From JAGDMS01 sp050015455 (lineage in GTDB: Bacteria > Desulfobacterota > Binatia > HRBIN30): a DNA stretch of 16,892 nt. A model generated the notes under the pieces. That model was not told where the DNA came from, searched no databases, and was given only the letters and a program-made list of their open reading frames with translations. Location: positions 1 to 16,892 of the forward strand of contig JBEKBJ010000114.1 in the NCBI GenBank assembly GCA_050015455.1. The letters run 5' to 3'. Each line of letters opens with the position of its first letter. Within the stretch, counting starts at the first letter, position 1. Position numbers and translations under genes: made by a program. Below, in pieces: positions 5,998-14,173 of the stretch.

Positions 5998-8201
5998 GCG
6001 GCTTCTCCTTCTCCCCTTTCGCCCCTCATTCCTTCCTCCGTCAGGGGCGGGCTGGCGCATACCGGCATCGAGACCGTGAACGTCGTGCCGGTAGGTTTCC
6101 CCGGGGAATCCTCCGCCGAGACGCTCGTAAACCCGATCCGTCCTCCGTACTTGTTGACGATGCCGTAGCACAGAGAGAGGCCGAGACCCGTGCCCTCCCC
6201 TACCTTTTTGGTGGTGAAAAAAGGATCGAAGATGCGCCGCTTGATCTTGTCAGGTATCCCGGACCCCGTGTCCGTCACCGTCAGATGCACCCAGCCGTCC
6301 TCGGCGCGCGCCCCGAGCGTAAGGACGCCCCCCTTTTGCCGCATCGCCGCAACCGAGTTGTTGACCAGGTTGAAGATCACCTGCTGGAACTCGCGCGCGT
6401 CGCCGCGCACCCGGGGTAACGACTCCTCAACGTCCGTTACCAACTCGATCTTTGCCGTCATGAGCGTATTACTGACAATGTTTACCACTCGCTCCATGCA
6501 GTGGTTGACGTCCACGGTGTCTTCCATGCCCTCGGTGATGCGCGCAAACCCCAGCAGGTCCTCGACGATCTTCCTGGCGTGGTTGCCGTTGTCCGCGATG
6601 ATCTTCAGGTCTTCATATTCCGGAGATCCCGGCTGGAAACGTTCGAGGAGCAAGTCGGTGAAGCCGAGGATGATGGCCAGGGGGTTGTTGATTTCGTGGG
6701 CGACGCCGGCAGCCAGGATGCCGATGGAGGCGAGCTTTTCGGTGTTGTAGATGCGCTGCTCGAGTTGCATCTTCTCGGTGACGTCCTTGATGATGACGGT
6801 GCTGCCGATGACATCACCCTCCTTGGATCGGACATCCGTGCGCGAGATGTCGATCGTGATGCGACGTCCGTCCTTGGTCATGCGCGGCGCGATATAGTCC
6901 TTGACATATCCTTTCGTTCTCATGAGCTTGTAGATACGCTGCAGCTCTTCGTCGGCATCTATTTCCGGCGGTATGAGCCGGTGGAAGGTCTGCCCGACCA
7001 TCTCGTCCGGCCGATACCCGAAGATGAGCTCCGCTCCGCGGTTCCAGACCTGGACCCGGTTGTCCTTGTCCACGAAGATAATGCCGTCGACGGAGTTCTG
7101 CAGGATACTCGCCATGTATTCTTCCTGCTGCCCCATCCGCTTCTCCAGCACCTGCGACAAGCGTCGCTGATAGCTCACCCCGAGCAGCGCGAAGACGAAC
7201 ATGCCGGCGATGAGGGCTGCTTCGGCGGCCGAGTGCCGCAGGTACACGCGGTGGACCGTCTCGGCCACCTCGCTGATGGGAGCGACGACCGCGACAGACC
7301 ACAGCTGGCCGGGGGCGAGCACCGGACTCCCCACCGGCGTGAAGGCGATCAGCTTGGTGATCTGCCCGTGGAAGCCGCGGTGCCAGCCGCTGACGTAGGT
7401 GCCCGTCCCTTCCTGCCCCAGGAGCATGCGCTCCTTCATGATGCGGTTGATCTGCGTGAAGCTGATGTACGGCTCGCGTTGCTGCCGCGCCTCGAAGGCG
7501 TTGCGGCCGATGAATCCCTTTTCGGGGTGATAGAGGAACACGCCATTATTATCGATTGCCCACGCGTAGCCCGTCTTACCGGAGCGAATCCCCTGGGTGG
7601 CGCGCGAAACCAACTGCGAAACGTCCAGGGTGGCGAACAGCATCCGCGCCTCGGCGCCATGCGGCGCAATCAAGGTGCAGAACGTGCCGGTCACAACCGC
7701 TTTGTCTTCGTCGGACACGTCCACCCACAGCGGTCCCAGGAGCATTGCGTCGGCGAGTTGTTTTCCGCAGGCGGCGGCCACCTTCCCCGCTTCGGTCGGC
7801 GGGAAGCCACCAACGCGCTGACCGTCCACCATGCCCGCGGCCGCATCCATGAGACCGATCTCGACAACGCCTTTGGAGCGCGTTCGCTCGAACACCGCCA
7901 GCATCGCCTCATGCCGTGTTTCTGCGGTCGTCACCTCGAGCTGCTGTCGCAAGCTGTTGATTTCGACCGCTATGTCGTCGAGATTGGCTCCGAGCTGCGA
8001 CGCCGCTTGGCGGGCAAGAATCAGCTGCTGCTGATTGAAATCATCGTTTATCTGCTCGCGCATGAGCTCGGCATTCTCGTAGACGAGGAAGAAGGCGAGC
8101 CCGAGAATGACGAAGAACAGCGCCGAGCTGATGGCAAGGAGATAGCGCGAGCTCAGCAGGAAATCGGCGAGCCCGCGGATTTTACCAACTATCTTGCTCA
8201 C
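5994..8201 (-). CDS. Membrane sensor histidine kinase (Cache-PAS-HisKA-HATPase)
   Basis: 735 aa from GTG 8201, with a weak ribosome site. TM1 is about 20-41. A periplasmic Cache-type sensor region follows at 45-320 (with G-K-T-G-Y-A-W-A-I-D-N-N-G at 208-220), then TM2 at about 325-345. A PAS domain occupies ~360-475 (V-D-G-I-I-F-V-D-K-D; W-N-R-G-A-E-L-I-F-G-Y), and HisKA has phospho-acceptor H502 in G-V-A-H-E-I-N-N-P-L. The HATPase has N-box N611-L-V-N-N, G1 D-T-G-S-G-I-P (644-650) and G-T-G-L-G-L-S (670-676). All catalytic motifs are intact. The NtrB-like H-E-I-N-N-P signature marks the class often paired with NtrC regulators, yet the coupled partner has no DNA-binding part. The Cache domain should bind a small extracytoplasmic ligand, perhaps the anion moved by the operon's transporters. 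It lies 15 bases after the 840-aa gene. Confidence 0.93.
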   Translation of the reverse strand: MSKIVGKIRGLADFLLSSRYLLAISSALFFVILGLAFFLVYENAELMREQINDDFNQQQLILARQAASQLGANLDDIAVEINSLRQQLEVTTAETRHEAMLAVFERTRSKGVVEIGLMDAAAGMVDGQRVGGFPPTEAGKVAAACGKQLADAMLLGPLWVDVSDEDKAVVTGTFCTLIAPHGAEARMLFATLDVSQLVSRATQGIRSGKTGYAWAIDNNGVFLYHPEKGFIGRNAFEARQQREPYISFTQINRIMKERMLLGQEGTGTYVSGWHRGFHGQITKLIAFTPVGSPVLAPGQLWSVAVVAPISEVAETVHRVYLRHSAAEAALIAGMFVFALLGVSYQRRLSQVLEKRMGQQEEYMASILQNSVDGIIFVDKDNRVQVWNRGAELIFGYRPDEMVGQTFHRLIPPEIDADEELQRIYKLMRTKGYVKDYIAPRMTKDGRRITIDISRTDVRSKEGDVIGSTVIIKDVTEKMQLEQRIYNTEKLASIGILAAGVAHEINNPLAIILGFTDLLLERFQPGSPEYEDLKIIADNGNHARKIVEDLLGFARITEGMEDTVDVNHCMERVVNIVSNTLMTAKIELVTDVEESLPRVRGDAREFQQVIFNLVNNSVAAMRQKGGVLTLGARAEDGWVHLTVTDTGSGIPDKIKRRIFDPFFTTKKVGEGTGLGLSLCYGIVNKYGGRIGFTSVSAEDSPGKPTGTTFTVSMPVCASPPLTEEGMRGERGEGEAA

Positions 8202-8216
8202 GGCTGCTCGCGTCCA

Positions 8217-10739
8217 TTATTTCAGAGCCAACTTTTTCACGAAATCTTCCGTGTACCATCGGGTAATTGCATCGTTGGACAGGGCGATGTCAAGCTGCTT
8301 GGTGATCATGGTGATGCGGCCGAGCAGATACAACCTCTGCAGAACGCTTGACGGGTCCAGATAGGCGACGGAGGAATCCAGGAAGTCTCCCGTGCCGCCG
8401 TGCTCGAAGCCCAGCTTGGAGAGCAGGTCCTGTATAAGCCGTACGCGCCGCGTCCTTCTGTCCAGAGACGCCCCGCCCCCCTTGTGTTGTATGCGGATGT
8501 AGTTCTTGTTCGGTTCGGGCGCGCACATAGCCTCAACCGTTGTGAAGTGATAGCCCAGGTGCAGACTCAGGAACATATACTCCTTGCTCAAGATGGCAAA
8601 GCTGCATTCCAGAAACTGGTCCTTGTCTGTGGTCAGATGGGTGCTGAAGACCGACAGCAGGCCGCCCACGGTGGGCGCCGGAGCGTCCGCCGCCCATCCC
8701 TCCTTCTTCACGCCGTCCCAAAAAGCTTTCATCGGCGCGGAGGTAATGTACTCCTCGGTGATCCATCGCCTCTCTTCGAGGCCGTAAGTTTCCCGGTCGA
8801 TCGGAATGATATTGACCTCCAGGGGGATGTCGCTCTTCAGCCGCAGGCCGATGCGCTCTTTCTGTTCGATGTTCTTGGCCCGAGAGAACATCTCCTCCAT
8901 GGCCCGCTGATGTGCGAAGCGGGTGATGTCGTGAAATGTCCTACAGCTTGCAATGGTGAAATCCGGATCCGAAGGATGCAGCAGTACCAACGGCGACAGT
9001 TTTGCCAGGACGCGCTCGAGCAGGTTCAATATGGCCGTGTCCTCGAACAGCTCGAACTCGGGGCGGCGCGCGGCGCACAGGTCCGGATGCGCTCCCGCGT
9101 AGATGGCCGCGCCGGTGGCATCGACGGTCACCAGTTGGCCGGCAGGCAGGGCTGTGGCTCGACTCATCCCCACCACGGTCGGGATGCGGCATTCACGCGC
9201 CAGGGTTGCCATGTGGCTCGCCACGCCGCCGACCTCGGTCACCAGGGCCCTGACCTTGCCCATCACCGTCACCAGGCCCGGGAACGGATTGGGAGTTATC
9301 AAGACGGCCTCATCGGGAACGCCCGCGAGATCGGGGGTCGCGCTTGCATGCACGATCGCACCGTATCCTGCTCCGGGGCAGACGGTGACACCTCCCGAGC
9401 ACAGGACCTCGAGCTTTGACAGATCGGGGAGAGTGTCACCGGAGCGGGCATGGATGACTCGCAGCGGGCGTGTCTGCAGCACAAAAAGGCCGCCGTTGCG
9501 GTCGAGGGCCCACTCGATGTCCTGAGGGCAACCGTAATGCAACTCGATCTTCACGGCGAACTCGAGCATTTTCCTCAGACACTGCTCGCTAAGGGAGGGA
9601 GCATTCTGGTCCGCCTCGGGCACCGCCTCCTGCGCTGTGCCACCTCCAGGCCGCAACACCAGACGAACCGGCTTGCGCGCCAGACGAGACTCCTGGATCG
9701 AGGCGTCGGCGCGCGAGATGCGAAAGAGGTCCGGGGTTACTGTACCATCGACCAGATACTTCCCGAGGCCGTAGATCGAACTGACAAGCACGCAGTCGTC
9801 GTCGGGACGTACGGGATCTCGGGTGTAGATCACGCCGCTCGCCGCGGCGTCCACCATCGCCACGCAGCACACGCTCATGGCCAGCTCCGACTCCGAGAGG
9901 GCATGGCTGAGGAAGTAATAGATCGCCTGGGGCGTGAACTTGCTCGCCAACACGGACCGGTAGCAATCGATGAGCTCGGCGCTGGTGACGTTGAGGAACG
10001 AGCGATACTGCCCCGCGAAACTGAAGAGAGTGTCCTCGCCGATGGCGCTCGAGCGCATGGAAAAGGTCCGGCCCGAACAGCGCTGCAGTAGCTCATCGTA
10101 GCTCCGGAGTATGGCCTCGGCGAGATCCGCCGGCACCGCGGCCGCGGCCACCATTGCCTGTATCTCATCGCTCACGCGCACCAGGTCCCCATGGCGCTTG
10201 ATGTCGAGCAAATCGATACGCTGCGTGATACGGGCCTGCAGGTTGTTAGCATCTACGAAGTGCTTGTAGGCCCAGGCGGTGATCGCGAAGCCTTCTGGGA
10301 CGGGCAGGCCCAATTCACCCTTCAGCTCCCCGAGCTGCGCGCTCTTGCTGCCCACGCTGTGCGCGTGGTCCCTCCTCAGCTGATCAAGAGGAATCGTGTA
10401 GGCGTCCTTCTGGATGGGCTTCTTGCCCTGGAGCAGCTCCTCCACCTCGGCGTCTATGGCCGCAAACTTGTGCCGTAGCGGTTCGTACGGCTCTCCTCCA
10501 AGGGCGATCATCCGCTCGACGATTTCACCAACGCCGGAGCGGATCGTGGCCACGCTGGTCCGGATGTAGTTGATGTCAAAGAGGTGCTCGCCCTGGGATT
10601 TTTCCTCCATGTCGCTGATGATCTTCAGAACCTGATTGTTCTTCTCGAGGAGCGCGAGAAAATGCGTGAACCTGTTCCGCAGGGCCTGCAGGCCCGGGTC
10701 CTGTGGAGGCCGCCGGAAGATGTTACGAAACCACTTCAT
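8217..10739 (-). CDS. PEP-synthase/PPDK-like protein with non-canonical C-terminus (paralogue 1)
   Basis: 840 aa from ATG 10739. The N-terminal ~115 residues are helical with no known domain. The PPDK_N ATP-grasp-like domain (about 125-430) has G-S-K-S-A-Q-L-G-E-L, M-R-S-S-A-I-G-E-D (228-236), S-G-V-I-Y-T-R-D-P-V, D-I-E-W-A-L-D (407-413) and L-Q-T-R-P-L. The swivelling phospho-His domain (about 435-550) has catalytic H509 in T-E-V-G-G-V-A-S-H-M. After ~575 the usual PEP/pyruvate TIM barrel is absent; instead there is a ~260-aa domain opening with C-R-T-F-H-D-I-T-R-F-A-H (599-610) and containing G-L-L-S-V and L-G-Y-H-F-T-T-V-E. ATP-dependent autophosphorylation of H509 is plausible, but the acceptor is unknown. 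Its upstream neighbour is a paralogue, 59 bases away. Confidence 0.88.
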   Translation of the reverse strand: MKWFRNIFRRPPQDPGLQALRNRFTHFLALLEKNNQVLKIISDMEEKSQGEHLFDINYIRTSVATIRSGVGEIVERMIALGGEPYEPLRHKFAAIDAEVEELLQGKKPIQKDAYTIPLDQLRRDHAHSVGSKSAQLGELKGELGLPVPEGFAITAWAYKHFVDANNLQARITQRIDLLDIKRHGDLVRVSDEIQAMVAAAAVPADLAEAILRSYDELLQRCSGRTFSMRSSAIGEDTLFSFAGQYRSFLNVTSAELIDCYRSVLASKFTPQAIYYFLSHALSESELAMSVCCVAMVDAAASGVIYTRDPVRPDDDCVLVSSIYGLGKYLVDGTVTPDLFRISRADASIQESRLARKPVRLVLRPGGGTAQEAVPEADQNAPSLSEQCLRKMLEFAVKIELHYGCPQDIEWALDRNGGLFVLQTRPLRVIHARSGDTLPDLSKLEVLCSGGVTVCPGAGYGAIVHASATPDLAGVPDEAVLITPNPFPGLVTVMGKVRALVTEVGGVASHMATLARECRIPTVVGMSRATALPAGQLVTVDATGAAIYAGAHPDLCAARRPEFELFEDTAILNLLERVLAKLSPLVLLHPSDPDFTIASCRTFHDITRFAHQRAMEEMFSRAKNIEQKERIGLRLKSDIPLEVNIIPIDRETYGLEERRWITEEYITSAPMKAFWDGVKKEGWAADAPAPTVGGLLSVFSTHLTTDKDQFLECSFAILSKEYMFLSLHLGYHFTTVEAMCAPEPNKNYIRIQHKGGGASLDRRTRRVRLIQDLLSKLGFEHGGTGDFLDSSVAYLDPSSVLQRLYLLGRITMITKQLDIALSNDAITRWYTEDFVKKLALK

Positions 10740-10798
10740 TGCCTGTCCGCGTGCACAGTTGGCGGTGAGCCTCCCCTTTCGTTCGTCGCCGACTCTCC

Positions 10799-13441
10799 CT
10801 AGTGCGCCGATGACACGGAGTTGTTCGAAGACGAATCGGGCATGTGGGATAATGTTTTCAAATCGTTCACGATTCGTTCTCTGCAGCTGTTGATCGACGT
10901 GCCGTTGGCCATAATCATGTCGAGCTGTCGGGTGTGAATGATCAAGTAACCCAGGACCTTCAGTTTCTCCTTCATGACCTCTTTTTCATGGCCTTCCAGG
11001 CGGGCGAACAGTGCGTCGCCCTTCACTTCCACCCGGAAGCCTTGCTCTTCCAAAATGCTACCGATAAACACGGCGCGGGTGTGTCTTCTCTGGTAATCGG
11101 CAGCGCCCCCCATGAACTGGAAGCTCACGTAATTCTCGAGCCCCCTTTCGCTCGCCAACGTTTCGACCGTAGAAAAATGGAACCCGAAGCGTGATTGCAG
11201 GCTGCAAAAATTCCTGGAAATCATGAAGTAGTTTCGGTCCGTGTAGGTGGTGTCGCTGCCTGGATTGAGATTCGGATTGACGGTGGCCTCGAACATGACC
11301 GACAGGAGGCCCCTAACGTCGAGCGGCGGAGGGCCCTGCCAGGGAATCGCCGTCATTCCCTTCCACAGGGCGAGCATCGGGATGGAAATGATGTTGCTCA
11401 ACTCAACGTAGCGGCCACGCACTTCCTCACGAAAGCCATCGTCCAGATTGATTACCCAGAGCTGCATAGGAACGTTACAGACCAGCTGCTTGCTGGCTCG
11501 TTGTGGGAAATGCTGTTCCTTGCCGAAGCGAAACATCTCCTCCACCGACTTCTCATGGGCATATCGGGTGATGTCATGAAGCGTTCGGCACCTATCGGGC
11601 TTGAATTCCGGAGCGTCCGGATCCAGGAGATTCAAGGGAACGACATGCCTCGAGACAGCTTGCAGAGCCTCGTAGACCGGGCTGCCTTCCATCAGGTTCA
11701 TCCTCGGTGCTCGGCTGCCGAGCAGGGATTCCACCCTTCCCTCAAGGACTCTGCCGCCATCGGCATCAACCGTAATGACGGTTCCATCCTTCAATGTCTC
11801 CAGGGCTCCGGCCACTCCGAACAAGGCGGGCAAGCCGAATTCACGCGCGACACTGGCGAGGTGGCCGGTAATACTCCCCTGTTCCGTGACCACGGCGCCC
11901 GCCCGACCGAGCAAGCTTGCCCAGGCAGGCAGCGGCTGCGCCGCCACCAGGATCGCGCCGCTCGGAAAGCGCAGGATGTCCGCGTTGCGCCGGAGTGCGA
12001 AGACCGGGCCGGCGGCCGCGCCCGGGCTGGCGGTAACGCCGCCCGTAAGGAGCGCCGGCTCACTTGCGGTTCGCGTCGCCAGCCGCCGCCGCCATTTCTG
12101 CTCGTCCTTGACCGACGTGAGGGGCCGGCACTGGAGAATGTAGATGGTCTGATCCGAAGCGACCGCCCATTCGATATCCTGAGGAGAACCATAGTGCGCT
12201 TCCAAGCTCAAGGCCATGGCAGCCAACTTCAAGACCTGGTCATCGGTGAGCGAGGGAGTCGTGCTCTGGGGCTCCGCTACGCTCACACGGCTGAGCCCCT
12301 CCTCGGTATCACACACGAGCTTGCGGTCCTTCACTTGGATCTCTCTGCGCAGCAGCTTGAGCGGTTCCTCCTTGGAGACGACAAACAAGTCGGAGCGTGC
12401 ATTGCCATCCACTACAGCTTTGGGCAGACCCCAAACGGAGTTGATCACAATGGAATCCTCTTGCGGGGCCACGGGATTGCGCGAGTACATCACACCGCCG
12501 GCGACCGCATTGATCATGGCCATGCAGCCCACGCACATGGCGACATCTTCATCCCGTATGCCGTGGTTGAAGCGGTACTGGATCGCCTGCAGTGCGTACT
12601 TGCTGGCAACGACTTCCTTATATGCCTGAAGCAGGTTGTCCGCACTGACGTTGAGTTGTGACTGATACTGGCCGGCGAAGGACGTTCCGGCGATGTCTTC
12701 TCCCAACGCGCTGCTGCGCATCGAGACCCGCACGCCCTTTCCGATTTGCGATTCCAAGCGACCATAGGCTTCCATGATCGCCTGTGCGAGGTCCGAGGGA
12801 ATCTCCGACCCTATCACAAGTTGTTTGACCGCCGCGCTGAGGGCGTGCAGCTGATCAGCTTGGTCGACGTGGGTGGCTTGAAGCAGGCGGTCGATCTCCG
12901 CTTGCAGGTCGTTGTGCTCCATGAAGCTCTCGTAGGCCGCACATGAAATAACGAAGCCGGCCGGCACAGACAGCTTCATGTGCGAAAGAATCTCGCCCAA
13001 ATTGGCCATCTTGCTCCCCACCTCATCGGCCATGTCCTTGTCGACCTCTTCAAGGGGAACGACCAATCGCGATCCCCTAGGGACCTTCTTTGACAGAAGC
13101 ACGCTGTTGATCTGTTCTTGGATCTCCTTGAAACGGTCGCTCAGTTGATCGTAGCGGCCGGGGGCCAGCGCTTGCAGGTGCCTGATGATCTGCATAACGC
13201 TGACCGACGCCGCAATGGAGGCGGATTTGACGAAGGACATCCCGAACGGCTGGCTGCCCGTGAGGGTCTGTTCCATGTCCCCCATGATCTCCAGTGCCTT
13301 GTTGTTAGCGTTGAGCAGCAGCTTGAAATGATGATATCTCGTCTGGAAAGCACGTCTGAGCTCTGCCACTTCCTGTGGTGTTGGCGGGGGTCGCTTCCGG
13401 CCACGCAGGATCGTCTTCAGATATTCGCAAAGCTTCGGCAT
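10799..13441 (-). CDS. PEP-synthase/PPDK-like protein with non-canonical C-terminus (paralogue 2)
   Basis: 880 aa from ATG 13441, with a weak ribosome site. It has the same layout as the following 840-aa protein: helical N-terminus (1-125), PPDK_N domain with M-R-S-S-A-L-G-E-D (241-249), D-I-E-W-A-V (422-427) and Q-C-R-P-L, then the phospho-His domain with H527 in T-E-Q-G-S-I-T-G-H-L (the usual T-S-H is T-G-H). The same C-terminal domain starts at C-R-T-L-H-D-I-T-R-Y-A-H (618-629), with G-L-L-S-V, F-G-F-H-F-S-T-V-E and H-T-R-Q-L-D-M. A linker of basic residues (W-R-R-R-L-A-T-R, 450-457) precedes the His domain and is absent from paralogue 1. Clear divergence between the copies suggests an old duplication and separate roles, possibly as a heteromer. 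It sits 19 bases after the 235-aa membrane protein gene. Confidence 0.88.
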   Translation of the reverse strand: MPKLCEYLKTILRGRKRPPPTPQEVAELRRAFQTRYHHFKLLLNANNKALEIMGDMEQTLTGSQPFGMSFVKSASIAASVSVMQIIRHLQALAPGRYDQLSDRFKEIQEQINSVLLSKKVPRGSRLVVPLEEVDKDMADEVGSKMANLGEILSHMKLSVPAGFVISCAAYESFMEHNDLQAEIDRLLQATHVDQADQLHALSAAVKQLVIGSEIPSDLAQAIMEAYGRLESQIGKGVRVSMRSSALGEDIAGTSFAGQYQSQLNVSADNLLQAYKEVVASKYALQAIQYRFNHGIRDEDVAMCVGCMAMINAVAGGVMYSRNPVAPQEDSIVINSVWGLPKAVVDGNARSDLFVVSKEEPLKLLRREIQVKDRKLVCDTEEGLSRVSVAEPQSTTPSLTDDQVLKLAAMALSLEAHYGSPQDIEWAVASDQTIYILQCRPLTSVKDEQKWRRRLATRTASEPALLTGGVTASPGAAAGPVFALRRNADILRFPSGAILVAAQPLPAWASLLGRAGAVVTEQGSITGHLASVAREFGLPALFGVAGALETLKDGTVITVDADGGRVLEGRVESLLGSRAPRMNLMEGSPVYEALQAVSRHVVPLNLLDPDAPEFKPDRCRTLHDITRYAHEKSVEEMFRFGKEQHFPQRASKQLVCNVPMQLWVINLDDGFREEVRGRYVELSNIISIPMLALWKGMTAIPWQGPPPLDVRGLLSVMFEATVNPNLNPGSDTTYTDRNYFMISRNFCSLQSRFGFHFSTVETLASERGLENYVSFQFMGGAADYQRRHTRAVFIGSILEEQGFRVEVKGDALFARLEGHEKEVMKEKLKVLGYLIIHTRQLDMIMANGTSINSCRERIVNDLKTLSHMPDSSSNNSVSSAH

Positions 13442-13460
13442 TCGGACGCCACCGCCGGCG

Positions 13461-14168
13461 TTAGAACTCCTTCCTGGCCCCCGCCTTCATTTCCATGCCC
13501 AAGCCATCGAAGAGACATAAGATGGCATAACCCCACCACAGCGTGTAGACGACATAGAACAACAAGGCACCTGCCAGTATGCCGGCATTCTTACTCGCCT
13601 CCTTCGGTTCTATGCTATAGAAGTTGTACGCCACCTCCACGCCCTTCACGGACAGCTCGTGTAAGAAGGCAGCCGCCTGAAACCTCTTGTCGCTTTCGAG
13701 AGCTTTCTGCATCTCCTTAAGAATGTTCCACCACGCGAACAGCGTCTCCCGCTCCGGCTGCCCGTACTTTGCGACCGTCGCTGGCCCCTTATTGTAGAAC
13801 ACCGCCTCGGAATCATCGATGATTGCCCCCGCCAGCTGGCTCAAGTCGCCGGACACCTTCAGTTTGGTACCGTCCCCATCCACCCCGATCCGCGCCTTCG
13901 AGAGTAAGGTCCTTGCCGTTCCCGCCAGGTTTCCCTCCTTCAGGTCGATATCCACTTGCACATCCGACCCGCGACGCTCGCTCGCCTCTCTCCGCAGCTC
14001 CTCAAACGAATTGCTGGACCCCTTCGCCATCGAGTTGAACAGCCGATCGGCGCCCTCGAAGGCATTCAGCCCGCCGATGAGGGGCAAAAACATAAGGATC
14101 AGAACCGCAACGAACGTCACGCCCAGTAGCGCTCCCGTCAGGAATCTATCTCTGCGCACAATCAACAT
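13461..14168 (-). CDS. Uncharacterised two-TM membrane protein
   Basis: 235 aa from ATG 14168, five bases after the TauE-like stop, with GGAGG-type sequence upstream; a longer reading to 14264 would overlap the exporter. I recognise no family. TM1 is at about 10-33 and TM2 at about 196-220, with a ~160-residue soluble domain between them, probably outside the cytoplasm by the positive-inside rule (basic R-R-D-R at the start, K-A-G-A-R-K at the end). The domain has a helical charged part (55-66), a strand-rich section (V-Q-V-D-I-D-L-K-E-G-N; T-K-L-K-V-S-G-D-L) and an aromatic helix (L-F-A-W-W-N-I-L). Its fixed place between exporter and phosphotransfer genes suggests an accessory subunit or ligand sensor for the TauE-like protein. 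Confidence 0.75.
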   Translation of the reverse strand: MLIVRRDRFLTGALLGVTFVAVLILMFLPLIGGLNAFEGADRLFNSMAKGSSNSFEELRREASERRGSDVQVDIDLKEGNLAGTARTLLSKARIGVDGDGTKLKVSGDLSQLAGAIIDDSEAVFYNKGPATVAKYGQPERETLFAWWNILKEMQKALESDKRFQAAAFLHELSVKGVEVAYNFYSIEPKEASKNAGILAGALLFYVVYTLWWGYAILCLFDGLGMEMKAGARKEF

Positions 14169-14173
14169 GGTTC

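Noticed and set aside
6501..8351. 616-aa plus-strand open frame opposite the sensor kinase
   Set aside because: It lies antisense to a kinase with every catalytic motif intact, has no recognisable domain, and is explained by GC-rich codon bias leaving the opposite strand open.
8400..9419. 339-aa plus-strand open frame opposite the 840-aa PPDK-like gene
   Set aside because: Shadow of a well-supported minus-strand gene, with no start signal or domain.
11195..12661. 488-aa plus-strand open frame opposite the 880-aa PPDK-like gene
   Set aside because: The minus-strand frame has clear PPDK_N and phospho-His motifs; the plus frame is a low-complexity shadow rich in H, R and Q.
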